Shown: positions 39,843 through 48,900 of the stretch, in pieces
Layout of the letters: every line of letters starts with the position of its first letter
How positions within the stretch are numbered: position 1 is the stretch's first letter
From: Streptomyces sp. NRRL F-6131
Lineage (GTDB): Bacteria > Actinomycetota > Actinomycetes > Streptomycetales > Streptomycetaceae
Assembly (NCBI GenBank): GCA_000719695.1
Contig: JOHN01000010.1
Span: 1-64,000 of the forward strand
Reading direction: 5' to 3'
Length of the DNA stretch: 64,000 nucleotides
Notes under the pieces: model-generated
What the model was told of the DNA's origin: nothing
What the model saw: only the letters and a program-made list of their open reading frames with translations
Database searches by the model: none
Translations under genes and position numbers: made by a program

Positions 39843-39970
39843 GTCGCCCGCTCGCCTCCGGGGTGGGGCTCGGGGCGGGAGTCGCCCGCTCGCCTCCGGG
39901 GTGGGGCTCGGGGCGGGAGTCGCCCGCTCGCCTCCGGGGTGAGGCTCGGGGCGGGAGTCGCCCGCTCGCC
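39843..39970. repeat. 38-bp tandem repeat, 3.4 copies
   Basis: Three full units (39843-39880, 39881-39918, 39919-39956) and a 14-bp partial fourth. The first two are identical and the third differs by one base. The unit is very GC-rich with few T. It lies between the stop of the SCO5389-family gene and the terminator of the convergent oxidoreductase gene. Confidence 0.95.
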
Positions 39971-39987
39971 GTCCCACCGTCCGCCGG

Positions 39988-40032
39988 AGCCCGGCCGCCG
40001 GGCCCCGACGTGGGGTGCCCGGCGGCCGGGCT
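39988..40032. terminator. Bidirectional hairpin terminator
   Basis: A perfect 16-bp stem (39988-40003 with 40017-40032) whose loop contains a further CCC/GGG pairing. It directly abuts the stop codon of the minus-strand oxidoreductase gene. Confidence 0.85.
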
Positions 40033-41340
40033 TCACCCCAGCTGCGGCAGGACCTCGGAGCCCAGCCGGGCGATGTTGTGGAGGGTGGCGTCCCGGTCGC
40101 CGCTGCCCTCGGCGAGCAGGGCGAAGCGGCGGATGCCGGTCCGCTCGGCGGTCGCCAGGAGCCGGTCCGCGCACTGCTTCGGCGTTCCGACCGCGTGCAG
40201 GTCGCAGAGCAGTTCGGTGTACTGGTGCGGGTCGCGCATCTTGCGCTCCCGGCCGTCCACCGTGCGGTGCGCGCCGAGCCCGAACTCGAACCAGCCGGGC
40301 ATGGCGCGCAGCAGCGTGGCCCGGGCCGCCGAGGCGCGGTCGTCGACCTGGGCGACCCCGGCCGCGACGTGCTGGCGGGTGACGCGGCGCAGCTGCTCCT
40401 CGCCGCGCCCGGCCGCCAGCCAGGCGGAACGGTACAGCTCCAGCATCTGCCGCTTGTCGTCGTCGCCGGAGTGCATGCCGAGCAGCATCGGCAGGCCGCG
40501 CTCGGCGGCGGTGCGGACCCCGCCGGGCGAGGTGCAGGCGACCACCACCGGCGGGCCGGCCACCGGGCGGCCGGTGGCGGTGAGCTCCTCGGCGGAGCCG
40601 TCCGCGTCCTGCCGCTGGCGGGGGAAGCGCAGCGCGCCGGTCCGGTCGTCGAGGCCCAGCCAGGCGCCGAGGTCCGGGTGCCGGGGCGACTCGGTGGCCC
40701 GGGGCACCACGGCGACCTCGGGGAAGGTGAACTGCGGTCCGGCCGCGCCCACCCGGGTGCCGCGCAGCCAGCGCAGCAGCAGGTCGAGCCGTTCCGGGAA
40801 GCCCTGTTCGAAGGCGTCGACACCGCCGCCGAACACCTCCAGGTCGATCCACGGGCCGCCGCGTCCCACGCCGAGCGTGAAGCGTCCGCCGGAGGTGAGG
40901 TGGAGCAGCGCGGCCTGTTCGCCGAGGGCCACCGGGTGGGTGGTGGAGAGCACGCTGACCGCGGTTCCGATGCCGATCCGCCTGGTCCGGCCGAGCAGCA
41001 GTGCGGCCAGCGTGGCGGCGTTCGGGCAGACCCCGTACGGGACGAAGTGGTGCTCGGCCAGCCAGACGCTGTCCAGGCCCGCCTGTTCGGCCGCGACGGC
41101 GGCGCGGACGGTGCGGTCCAGCGCCTCCCCGTGGGTCTGGCCGGGGAACTGCGCGGAGAGCAGGAACGCGCCGACCCGGACGGGCGCGGTGTCCGCGGTG
41201 GTGGCGCCGGACCGCTGGGCCGTCGGCAGTGGGGTGCCGGCGGCGGCCGTGACGGTGGTGGGGGTCAGCGCCGGGCCGGGGGCCGGCGGGCGGACCCCGA
41301 CGGGCCGGCGGGTCTCGGCGCGGGCGCTGGTTCTGGTCAT
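40033..41340 (-). CDS. Luciferase-like (LLM-class) flavin-dependent oxidoreductase
   Basis: A 435-residue enzyme of the bacterial-luciferase superfamily, which uses FMN or F420 for monooxygenation or reduction. The barrel begins at VRVGAFLLSAQFPGQTHGEAL, then AEQAGLDSVWLAEHHF, the SGGRFTLGVGRGG segment and the later GGVRTAAERGLPMLLG. It has a disordered N-terminus of about 50 residues and a 60-residue insertion, both unusual in length. ATG 41340 follows GAGGAGG. Substrate unknown; it stands alone, so a role in a biosynthetic cluster is not supported. Confidence 0.87.
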   Translation of the reverse strand: MTRTSARAETRRPVGVRPPAPGPALTPTTVTAAAGTPLPTAQRSGATTADTAPVRVGAFLLSAQFPGQTHGEALDRTVRAAVAAEQAGLDSVWLAEHHFVPYGVCPNAATLAALLLGRTRRIGIGTAVSVLSTTHPVALGEQAALLHLTSGGRFTLGVGRGGPWIDLEVFGGGVDAFEQGFPERLDLLLRWLRGTRVGAAGPQFTFPEVAVVPRATESPRHPDLGAWLGLDDRTGALRFPRQRQDADGSAEELTATGRPVAGPPVVVACTSPGGVRTAAERGLPMLLGMHSGDDDKRQMLELYRSAWLAAGRGEEQLRRVTRQHVAAGVAQVDDRASAARATLLRAMPGWFEFGLGAHRTVDGRERKMRDPHQYTELLCDLHAVGTPKQCADRLLATAERTGIRRFALLAEGSGDRDATLHNIARLGSEVLPQLG

Positions 41341-41566
41341 TCTGAGGCCTCCTCGGGTGCGCGCAGGGTTTGCGGGCCCCGCCTGTCCCCTCGTGAGTAG
41401 CCCATGTCATGTGCCAATGGCACGCCGAACCACCAATTTCCCAGAGAAACGGGTGGATCTCACGGGAAACACCGGATCATCCCCCGATGCCGTGATAGTG
41501 GCCCGACCGGGCGGCGGGCCGCCGTAGGCTGGAACGGTTCACACCCCCGCAGAGAGGTAGCCCGCC

Positions 41567-41890
41567 GTGTCGCCCCGACGCAACCGGATCAAGAGCGCCG
41601 CCGACCGCGACCCGGCGGAGCCGGCCGCCCCGATGGGCGGCTCGTTGCGGCGCACCGAGAACTACCAGGGCGAGGACTGGGTGGTCCAGACGGTCGCCGG
41701 GACGGCCGGCCGGCACTACCGCTGCCCGGGCTGCGACCAGGAGATCCCGCCCGGGGTCGGCCACGTGGTGGCCTGGCCGATGCACGGCGCCGGGGTGGAC
41801 GACCGGCGGCACTGGCACCGGGCCTGCTGGGGCGCGCGGGAGCGCCGGGCCTCGAACCTGCTCCGCGGCCGCGGCGCTCCCCGGTACTGA
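41567..41890 (+). CDS. Conserved hypothetical protein with possible zinc site
   Basis: 107 residues. A basic N-terminus is followed by a compact region with CPGC, an HVVAW strand and HWHRACW, a spacing that could bind zinc. In streptomycete annotations homologues are often called ATP/GTP-binding, but no P-loop is visible. GTG 41567 has a GAGAGG box upstream. A TAGGCT box at about 41525 is the likely -10. It converges with the ABC-transporter genes and ends 14 bp from them. Confidence 0.75.
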   Translation: MSPRRNRIKSAADRDPAEPAAPMGGSLRRTENYQGEDWVVQTVAGTAGRHYRCPGCDQEIPPGVGHVVAWPMHGAGVDDRRHWHRACWGARERRASNLLRGRGAPRY

Positions 41891-41904
41891 CGCCCGCCGG
41901 GCGC

Positions 41905-42669
41905 TCAGGCGTCGCGGTTCTTCAGCACCAGCGCCCCGCCGACCAGGGCGGCGACCGTCCAGGCCAGGCAGATGACGAAGCCCGCCCACGGCCCGTACGG
42001 CTGGCCGTGCTGCTCGTAGACGAGGAGCATCCGGGAGCCCGCGTAGTCGGGGAAGTAGTGCGCGACGGTCTTGGCCCCCGGCACCGCCGAGAGGATCGGC
42101 GAGAGCAGGAAGAAGAACGGCACCAGCACGCCCAGTGCGAGGGTCTGGTTGTGCAGCATCGCGGTGACCCCGGCCGAGAACAGGCAGAGCATCGTGAGGT
42201 AGAGCGCGGCGCCGAACACCGCGCGCAGCACGTGCGGTTCGCCCAGCGACGTGGAGTGGTCGCCGAGCAGCGCCTGGCCGGTGAAGAAGGTCAGGAAGGC
42301 CGTCACCACCGAGACGGCCAGGGCGAGCCCGCCGAGCACCACGGCCTTGCCGGTGAGCAGGGTGCCGCGCTGCGGGACGGCGGCCAGGGTGACCCGGATC
42401 ATCCCGCTGCTGTACTCGTTGCCGATCGCCAGGACGCCGAAGACGATGATGGCCAGTTCGCCGAGGATGATGCCCGAGAAGGCGGTGCCGGTGGCGTCGA
42501 ACGGGCTGTCGTCGCTGCGGAACTCCTCGAAGTTGTTGTTGGTGAGCAGGGACAGCAGGGCGCCGATGCCGAGGGTGACCACGAAGGTCAGCGCGAGGGT
42601 CCAGACCGTCGAGCGGACGCTGCGGATCTTGGTCCACTCGGAGCGCAGGACCGCGGGGAAGGACGCCAT
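41905..42669 (-). CDS. ABC-2 type transporter permease
   Basis: A 254-residue membrane subunit with six hydrophobic helices, beginning with the cytoplasmic SEWTKIRSVRSTVWTL that is typical of ABC-2 permeases of streptomycetes. IGNEYSSGMIRVTLAAVPQR follows the second helix. It starts one base after the stop codon of the ATPase gene, so the two form one complex, usually an exporter for drugs, peptides or lipids. The substrate is unknown. Confidence 0.92.
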   Translation of the reverse strand: MASFPAVLRSEWTKIRSVRSTVWTLALTFVVTLGIGALLSLLTNNNFEEFRSDDSPFDATGTAFSGIILGELAIIVFGVLAIGNEYSSGMIRVTLAAVPQRGTLLTGKAVVLGGLALAVSVVTAFLTFFTGQALLGDHSTSLGEPHVLRAVFGAALYLTMLCLFSAGVTAMLHNQTLALGVLVPFFFLLSPILSAVPGAKTVAHYFPDYAGSRMLLVYEQHGQPYGPWAGFVICLAWTVAALVGGALVLKNRDA

Positions 42670-42670
42670 C

Positions 42671-43675
42671 TCAGTTCTCCTCCGTGCCGCGGGCGACCGG
42701 CTGCTTCGCCGCGCCGCCCTTCCAGTCGGCGCCCCAGACGCCGGGTGCGCCGGCCGCGTCGCTGCCCGGCGCGGTACCGGCGTGGTACTCCACCGCGTCG
42801 GCCGTCATCTGCATGAACGCCTCCTCCAGCGAGGCCTGTTGCGGGCTGAGCTCGTGCAGCACCACGCCGTGCGCGGCGGCCAGGTCGCCGAGCGCGGCGA
42901 GGTCGCCGTCGACCACCTCGAACGCGCCCTCCGGGCCGGCCTCGTGCCGCAGTCCGGCGCCGGCCAGGACGTCGAGCAGCCGCTCGGGCTGGGGGCTGCG
43001 CAGCCGGACGGCGGAGCGGGAGTTGCGGCGGATGAATTCGGCCATCGGCAGGTCGGCGAGCAGCCGGCCCCGGCCGATGACCACCAGGTGGTCGGCGGTG
43101 ACGGCCATCTCGCTCATCAGGTGCGAGGAGACGAAGACGGTCCGGCCCTCGGAGGCGAGGCGCTTCATGAGGTTGCGGATCCAGAGGATGCCCTCCGGGT
43201 CGAGCCCGTTGACCGGTTCGTCGAACATGACGATCTCCGGGTCGCCGAGCAGCGCGGAGGCGATGCCGAGGCGCTGGCCCATGCCGAGCGAGAAGCCGCG
43301 GGCCCGCTTGCGGGCGACCGGGGTGAGGCCGACCATCGCGAGCACCTCGTCCACCCGGCGCTCGGGGATGCGGTTGCTCTGGGCGAGCCAGAGCAGGTGG
43401 TCGCGGGCGGTGCGGCCGGGGTGGACGGCCTTGGCCTCCAGCAGCGCGCCGATGTACTTGAGCGGTTCGCTGAGCTGGCCGTACCGCTTGCCGTCGACGG
43501 TGACCCGGCCGCCGGTGGGGCGGTCGAGGTCGAGGATCATGCGCATCGTGGTGGACTTCCCGGCACCGTTGGGTCCCAGGAAGCCGGTGACCACGCCCTG
43601 GGGGACCTTGAAGCTCAGCCGGTCCACGGCCAGCGTCTTGCCGTAACGTTTCGTCAGGTCGTGCAACTCGATCAT
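42671..43675 (-). CDS. ABC transporter ATP-binding protein
   Basis: A 334-residue ATPase. Walker A is LGPNGAGKST, the signature is SLGMGQRLGIASAL, Walker B is IVMFDEPVNGLDPEG and the H-loop histidine is in VFVSSHLMSEM. After the nucleotide-binding domain there are about 110 extra residues, including the DUF4162-like end common in ABC-2 exporters and a Gly/Ala-rich tail. It is transcribed with the permease. A hydrolase gene diverges 91 bp upstream. Confidence 0.94.
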   Translation of the reverse strand: MIELHDLTKRYGKTLAVDRLSFKVPQGVVTGFLGPNGAGKSTTMRMILDLDRPTGGRVTVDGKRYGQLSEPLKYIGALLEAKAVHPGRTARDHLLWLAQSNRIPERRVDEVLAMVGLTPVARKRARGFSLGMGQRLGIASALLGDPEIVMFDEPVNGLDPEGILWIRNLMKRLASEGRTVFVSSHLMSEMAVTADHLVVIGRGRLLADLPMAEFIRRNSRSAVRLRSPQPERLLDVLAGAGLRHEAGPEGAFEVVDGDLAALGDLAAAHGVVLHELSPQQASLEEAFMQMTADAVEYHAGTAPGSDAAGAPGVWGADWKGGAAKQPVARGTEEN

Positions 43676-43754
43676 GGCGCTCCCTTACTCTCCGTCAGGC
43701 TATGACAAAGCGGACAAGCTGGCCCGCTGAGTGGGCCCGCCGGGCGCACCGCAA

Positions 43755-43760
43755 TACGGT
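43755..43760 (+). promoter_or_regulatory. -10 element for a leaderless hydrolase transcript
   Basis: TACGGT lies six bases before ATG 43767, without a ribosome binding site. Confidence 0.55.
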
Positions 43761-43766
43761 GGCCCC

Positions 43767-44567
43767 ATGACCCAGCTCCCCTCCGCAGTGTCGGTCCGCG
43801 AGAGCGGCACCGGAACACCCCTCGTGCTGCTGCACGCCTTTCCGCTCAGTGCCGCCATGTGGTCCGCCCAACTGGACGCGCTGCCCGGCCCGGCCGGGGA
43901 CCGGGCCCGGGTGATCGCCCCGGACCAGCGCGGCTTCGGCGGTGCCGGGCTGGGCTCCGAGGAGCCCTCGCTGGACACCGTCGCCGACGACGTCGCCCGA
44001 CTGCTGGACGCCGCCGGGATCGACCGGACGGTGCTCGGCGGGCTCTCCATGGGCGGCTACGTGGCGCTGGCCTTCGCGCAGCGCCACCCCGACCGGCTGG
44101 CCGGCCTGCTGCTGGCCAACACCAAGGCCACCGCCGACCCGGACGCGGCCCGGACCAACCGGGAGCGGATCGCCGCCGCGGTACTGGCCCGCGACAGCGT
44201 CCGGCTGCTGCTCGACGAGCGGATGGCGGCCGGCCAGCTCGGGCCGGACTCCCAGCACCTGGTGGACCGGGTGGAGGGGATGATCGCCGCCGCCCCGCCG
44301 GCCGCCGTCGCCTGGGCGCAGCGGGCCATGGCGGCCCGTCCGGAGCGGCTGGACGTGCTGGCCGGGGTGCGGGTGCCGGCCGCCGTGGTGGCGGGCGCGG
44401 AGGACGGCCTGATGCCGGTCAGCGAGGCGGAGCTGATGGCCAAGGCCCTGCCGGACGCGGAACTGACCGTGCTCCCCGGGGTGGGCCACCTGAGCGCGAT
44501 CGAGGCGCCGGAGGCGTTCGACGCGGTCGCGCGCCGGCTGCTGGAGCGGGTGGTGGCGGCGGGATGA
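43767..44567 (+). CDS. Alpha/beta hydrolase
   Basis: A 266-residue enzyme of the alpha/beta-hydrolase fold. The oxyanion strand is LVLLHAFPLS, the nucleophile elbow GGLSMGG, the acid in AGAEDGLMP and the histidine in GVGHLSAIE. Such enzymes cleave esters, lactones, epoxides or thioesters; the substrate is not predictable. ATG 43767 fits the leaderless promoter pattern. Its stop overlaps the start of the next small gene, so both are co-translated. Confidence 0.92.
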   Translation: MTQLPSAVSVRESGTGTPLVLLHAFPLSAAMWSAQLDALPGPAGDRARVIAPDQRGFGGAGLGSEEPSLDTVADDVARLLDAAGIDRTVLGGLSMGGYVALAFAQRHPDRLAGLLLANTKATADPDAARTNRERIAAAVLARDSVRLLLDERMAAGQLGPDSQHLVDRVEGMIAAAPPAAVAWAQRAMAARPERLDVLAGVRVPAAVVAGAEDGLMPVSEAELMAKALPDAELTVLPGVGHLSAIEAPEAFDAVARRLLERVVAAG

Positions 44568-44884
44568 AGGAGGAGCGTGCGGAGACCGGCGGCTGGGACT
44601 TCTCCGCGCTGGAGGTCACCGGCCGGATGCCGCTGACCAACCGCGGCGAGGGACTGCTCGAACTGACCCTGGAGCCGCTGGGCGAGGACTACTGGATGCG
44701 TCCGGGAGAGACGTTCATCGTCACCTCGTACGGCGACTACGGCTCCGGGCACCCGTTCGAGGTGCAGTACTGGCCGGACTCGGTGTCGGTCTGGTGCACC
44801 TCGTGGTTCGGCACGGTCTCGGACGACGAGGGCAACCAGCTCAGCTGCGGCCACCAGCGGCCGGACGGCGCCTACCCGCGCTGA
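44564..44884 (+). CDS. Conserved hypothetical protein coupled to the hydrolase
   Basis: A 106-residue acidic, beta-rich soluble protein with many aromatic residues (EDYWMRPGETFIVTSYGDYG, HPFEVQYWPDSVSVWCTSWFG). It starts at ATG 44564 inside the stop codon of the hydrolase, which strongly suggests a shared function, perhaps as an accessory or immunity-like partner. No known family is recognised. A bidirectional terminator follows. Confidence 0.8.
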   Translation: MKEERAETGGWDFSALEVTGRMPLTNRGEGLLELTLEPLGEDYWMRPGETFIVTSYGDYGSGHPFEVQYWPDSVSVWCTSWFGTVSDDEGNQLSCGHQRPDGAYPR

Positions 44885-44901
44885 GGCGGCCGGGAAGGCC
44901 G

Positions 44902-44934
44902 GACGGCCCCCGCCCGGGCTGGGCGGGGGCCGTC
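44902..44934. terminator. Bidirectional hairpin terminator
   Basis: A perfect 14-bp stem (44902-44915 with 44921-44934) with a 5-nt loop between the convergent hypothetical gene and filP. Confidence 0.9.
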
Positions 44935-44953
44935 ACGGGGCCTGCGGAGCGCG

Positions 44954-45883
44954 TCAGCGCGACTGCTGGGCGGGCACGCCCATGGTGTCGTCGTTCGGCA
45001 GCGAGGCGGCGGCCACGGCCGCGCCGGTCAGCGTCGCCAGCATCTCGCGGACGTTGGTCAGCTGGGCGTTGATGCTGTCGCGGCGGTTGGTGAGCGCCGC
45101 CAGTTCGCGCTCGGACTCGCTGCGGATCCGGTCGGCCTTGGCGTTGGCGTCGGCGACGATGTCCTCGGACTGGCGCTGGGCCGTCTCGACGGTCTGGCGG
45201 GCGCGGCGCTCGGCGTCGGTGCGCAGCTTCTCGGCCTCCAGGCGCAGCTGCTCCGCCCGGTGCTCGATCTCCGCCAGACGCTTCTCCGCCTTGGCCTGAC
45301 GGGCCGCCAGGTCGCGCTCGGACTGCTCGCGGCGCTTGGCCAGGTTGGTCTCGAACTCCAGCGCGGCCTGGGCGGCCTTGGTGCGGGTCTCCTCGAAGAG
45401 GGCGTCCGCCTCCTCACGCTTGTTCTGGGCGTCCTTGTTGGCCTCGGCGCGCAGCTGGGCGGAGTCGCTCTTGGCCTTGTCGACGATCCGCAGACCCTCG
45501 TCCTCCGCCTTGGCCTTGCGGTCCTTGGCGTAGTTCTCGGCCTCGGTGCGCACCTGCTGGGCGGCGGCCTCGGCGAGCTCGCGGTGCTGCTCGGCGGCGC
45601 GGTGCGCCTCCTCGCGCAGGTCCTTGGCCTCCTCCTCGGCGAGCCGCAGGATCTTCTCGACCCGGGCACCGAGACCGGCGTACGACGGCTCCGCCTCGGC
45701 CACCGCGGCCTGGGCGGTCTGGGTCTCCAGGTGGAGCTCCTCGATGCGCTTCTCGAGGGCACTGATCCGGGTCAAGGCACTGTCACGGTCGGCCACCAGC
45801 TTGGTGATCCGCTCGTCGACCTGGGCACGCTCGTACCCACGGCGCACCAGGTCGAAGCCGTGAGGGGAGTGACTGTCGCTCAT
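44954..45883 (-). CDS. filP: Coiled-coil cytoskeletal protein FilP
   Basis: A 309-residue, almost wholly alpha-helical, Glu-Ala-Arg rich protein that forms intermediate-filament-like networks near hyphal tips in streptomycetes and supports cell stiffness. The N-terminus MSDSHSPHGFDLVRRGYERAQVDERITKL resembles the DivIVA-like head; heptads run to about residue 265, followed by a short flexible tail. Length equals that of the S. coelicolor protein as recalled. It lies directly downstream of scy, as in other streptomycetes, and ends at a strong terminator. Confidence 0.94.
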   Translation of the reverse strand: MSDSHSPHGFDLVRRGYERAQVDERITKLVADRDSALTRISALEKRIEELHLETQTAQAAVAEAEPSYAGLGARVEKILRLAEEEAKDLREEAHRAAEQHRELAEAAAQQVRTEAENYAKDRKAKAEDEGLRIVDKAKSDSAQLRAEANKDAQNKREEADALFEETRTKAAQAALEFETNLAKRREQSERDLAARQAKAEKRLAEIEHRAEQLRLEAEKLRTDAERRARQTVETAQRQSEDIVADANAKADRIRSESERELAALTNRRDSINAQLTNVREMLATLTGAAVAAASLPNDDTMGVPAQQSR

Positions 45884-45990
45884 GGGGTTCTGGGCTTCCT
45901 GTCGTCAAACCGCTGAGGTGGTTGAGGGAATCCTGACACGGTACCGGAGTGTCGGCGGCGAAACGCCGTTGTCCCGCGGACAATGTCCGC

Positions 45991-48900
45991 TCAATCGGGT
46001 GGTGCGTTCTTGGAGCGATTGCCACCCGATCGGGGAGAGCCAATTCCGGCACCGGCCTTGGCACCCCCGTCCTTCTTGGTGCTGCTTCCCCCGTTTGCCT
46101 GTGCGACCGGTGACGGTGCCTCGAAGGCCTCCAGGGCGGACAGCACGTCCTGCACCCTGGAGATCTCGGTGTTGATGTCCTTGCGGCGGCGCACCAGTTC
46201 GTCCAGCTCGCGCCGGCCCTCGTCGGTGACCCGCTGCGCCTCGGCCCGCGCCTCGGCGAGCAGTCGCTCGGCCTCGGCCTTCGCCAGTTCGATCTGCTCG
46301 TCCGCGGTCCGGTCGGCGGCCCGCAGCCGCTTCTCGGCCTCGGCGGCGGCCGAGTCCAGCCGCTCCTCCGCCTCGTCCTGCGCCGACTTCAGCTTGGCCT
46401 CGGCCTTGACGATCAGGGCCTCGGCGCGGTCGGTGGAGCTGGCGAGCTTGGTCTCCGCCTCCTTCAGCAGGCCCTCGGCCTTGCGGACGGCGGACAGCCG
46501 GACCTTGCTGGCCTCGGCGGACGCCTCCGAGGTCAGCTCGTTGGCCCGGTCCTCGGCGGCCGCGACCAGCGCCGCCGCCCGGTCCTCGGCCTCGGCGACG
46601 GTGGCCACCGCCTGCTCCTCGGCCTCGGTCAGCTGGTCCTGGGCGGCCGTCACCAGGGCGTCCACCCGCTCGCCGGCCGACTTCATGGCCTGCGCGTTCT
46701 CCTTGCGGGCGCGCTCGTGCAGGGCCTCCACCTCGGCGTCGGTGCGCTCGCGCAGCTCCTCGGCGCGCTCGCGGATCGCGGTGGCGTCCCGGCGGGCCTC
46801 GGAGAGCAGCGCGTCGGCGTCGGACCGGCCCTTCTCGACGGCCTCCTGCCCGCCGGCCTCGCCGGCCGAGACCAGCCGGTCGGCCTCCTTGCGGGCGGCG
46901 GCGACCATCGCGTCGGCCTGCTCCTCGGCGGCGGCGGTGGTCGCCAGCGCGGTGGTGCGGGCGTCCTCGCCCAGCGACTCGGCGTCCGCGAAGGCCTTCT
47001 CCAGAACGGACTTGGCGTGCTCGCGGGTGGACCTGTCGAACTGCTCGGCGGCCTCGCGGGTCTCGGCGTCGTAGGCGTCGGCCCGGCCGCGGGTGGCCGT
47101 GTCGTAGTCGTCGGCGAGAGTGCGGGTGGCGAGCGCGTACTCCTCGGCCTCGGCGCGCAGCGCGGCGGCGAACTCCTCCGCCTCGGCGACGGTGCCGGCG
47201 GCCCGCTCCTCGCCGGCGGCCACCGTCCGGGAGGCCAGCTCCGCGGCCTCGGCCCGCTGGCGGTCGGACGACTCCTGGGCGGCGCGCAGGGTGTCCTCGG
47301 CCTCGGCGCGCAGCTGCTCGTCCCAGGCCTGGGCCTCGGCCCGCTGCCGGGCGATCTCGGCCTCGGCGGCCTCGCGCTCGGCGGTCAGCTCCAGTTCGGT
47401 CTGCTCGCGCAGCGCGGTCGTCTCGGCGGTGGTCCGGGCCCGCAGGTCGGCGGTCTCGTGCTCGGCGAGCGCGCGCAGCTCGGCCACCTCGTGCTCGACG
47501 GCGTCGCGCAGCTCGGCGGTCTCGCGGTCGGCCAGCGCCCGCAGCTCGGTGGTCTCCCGGTCGGCGGTGTCGCGCAGTCGGGCGGCGGCCTGCTCGGCCT
47601 GCTCGCGGAGCTCCTCGGCGTCCCGCTCGGCGGTGGCCCGGAGTTCGGCGATCTGCTGGGAGGCGGTCTCGTGCAGCCCGGCCACCGACTGGCGGACCTC
47701 GGCGGCCTCCTCCTCGGCGGCCTCGACCAGTCCGGCGGCCTCGGTGCGGGCGGCGGCGATCAGCTCCTCGCCGTCGCGCCGGGCCTGCTCCAGCTCCTCG
47801 CCGGCCTCGGCGCGGATCGTCGCGGCGGTGGACCGCGCCTCGGACAGCTCGCGGCCGGCCTCGGCGCGGACCGTCTCGGCCTGCTCCTCGGCGAGCGCCA
47901 GCTCGGCCGCGGCCCGCTCGCGCAGCTCCGTCGCGGCCGCCTCGGCCTCGGCCCGCAGTCGCGCGGTCTCGGCGGCGGTGCGCTCGGTCAGCTCCGTCGC
48001 GGCGGTCTCGGCCTCGGTGCGGACCTGTTCGGCGTGGGCGTCGGCGGCCTCGCGGACGGCGGCGGTCTCCGCCGCGGTGCGCTCGGTCAGCTCCGCCGCC
48101 GCGGCCTCGGCCTGCTCACGGGTCCGCGCGGCGGCGGCCAGCAGCTCGGCGGTCTCCTCGCGCTCGCGGAGCAGCCCGGCGGAGGCCTCCTCGCGCTCGC
48201 GCCGGCTCTCCTCGCGCAGCGCCTCGGCGACGGCCTCGGCCTCGGCCCGGCTGCGGGCCACCTCGGTGTCGGTCTCGGTGCGCAGTCGCTCGGCGGCGCT
48301 GACGGCGGCGTCCCGGACGGCGTTGGCCTCGGCCTGCGCGTCGGCCCGCAGGGCCTCCGCGGCGGCGGTCGCCGCGGCGCGCACCCGCTGGTCGAACTCG
48401 CCTGCCTCGCGGCGCAGTTCGGCGGTCTCACGTTCGGCGGCGGACCGGTTCTCGGCGGCCGCGGCCTTGGCGGCGGTGAGCGCGTCCTGGCCCTGCTGCT
48501 CGGCCGCGGCGGTGATCTTCGCGGCCTCGGCGCGGGCCCGCTCCAGGGTCTGCTCGGCCCGGCCCTGGGTCTCGGCGGCGTGTTCCTTGGCCTGCTCGCG
48601 CAGCCGCTCGATCTCGGCGGCGGCGCCGGAGCGCAGCTCGTCCGCGTCGGACTTCGCCTTGGTGAGCAGCTCCTCGGCGGTCTTCGCCGACTCCTCGATC
48701 TGCACCACGGCCTGCCGACGGGCCTCGCCGCGCACCCGCTCGGCCTCGGCGGCGGCCTGGGCGCGCAGCTCCTCGGCCTCGGCGCGCAGCCGGGCGGCCT
48801 CGTCCTGCATCTCCTGGATCCGCTCGCGGATCGCGGCGGCGTCGTCCAGGGCGGCGTTCTGGGCGGCCTCGACCGCGGCCTGCGCCTGCTCGCGCAGCCG

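Noticed and set aside
39843..39970. The tandem repeat considered as a CRISPR array
   Set aside because: Units are directly adjacent with no spacers, no Cas genes are nearby, and the unit is not a typical CRISPR repeat.
39389..41527. A plus-strand frame of 712 codons across the SCO5389-family gene, the tandem repeat and the oxidoreductase gene
   Set aside because: It runs antisense to the oxidoreductase and through the terminator; the translation is low-complexity.
40033..43675. Luciferase-like oxidoreductase plus ABC transporter considered as part of a secondary-metabolite cluster
   Set aside because: They are in separate transcription units with conserved hypotheticals between, and no synthase, carrier protein or pathway regulator is present.
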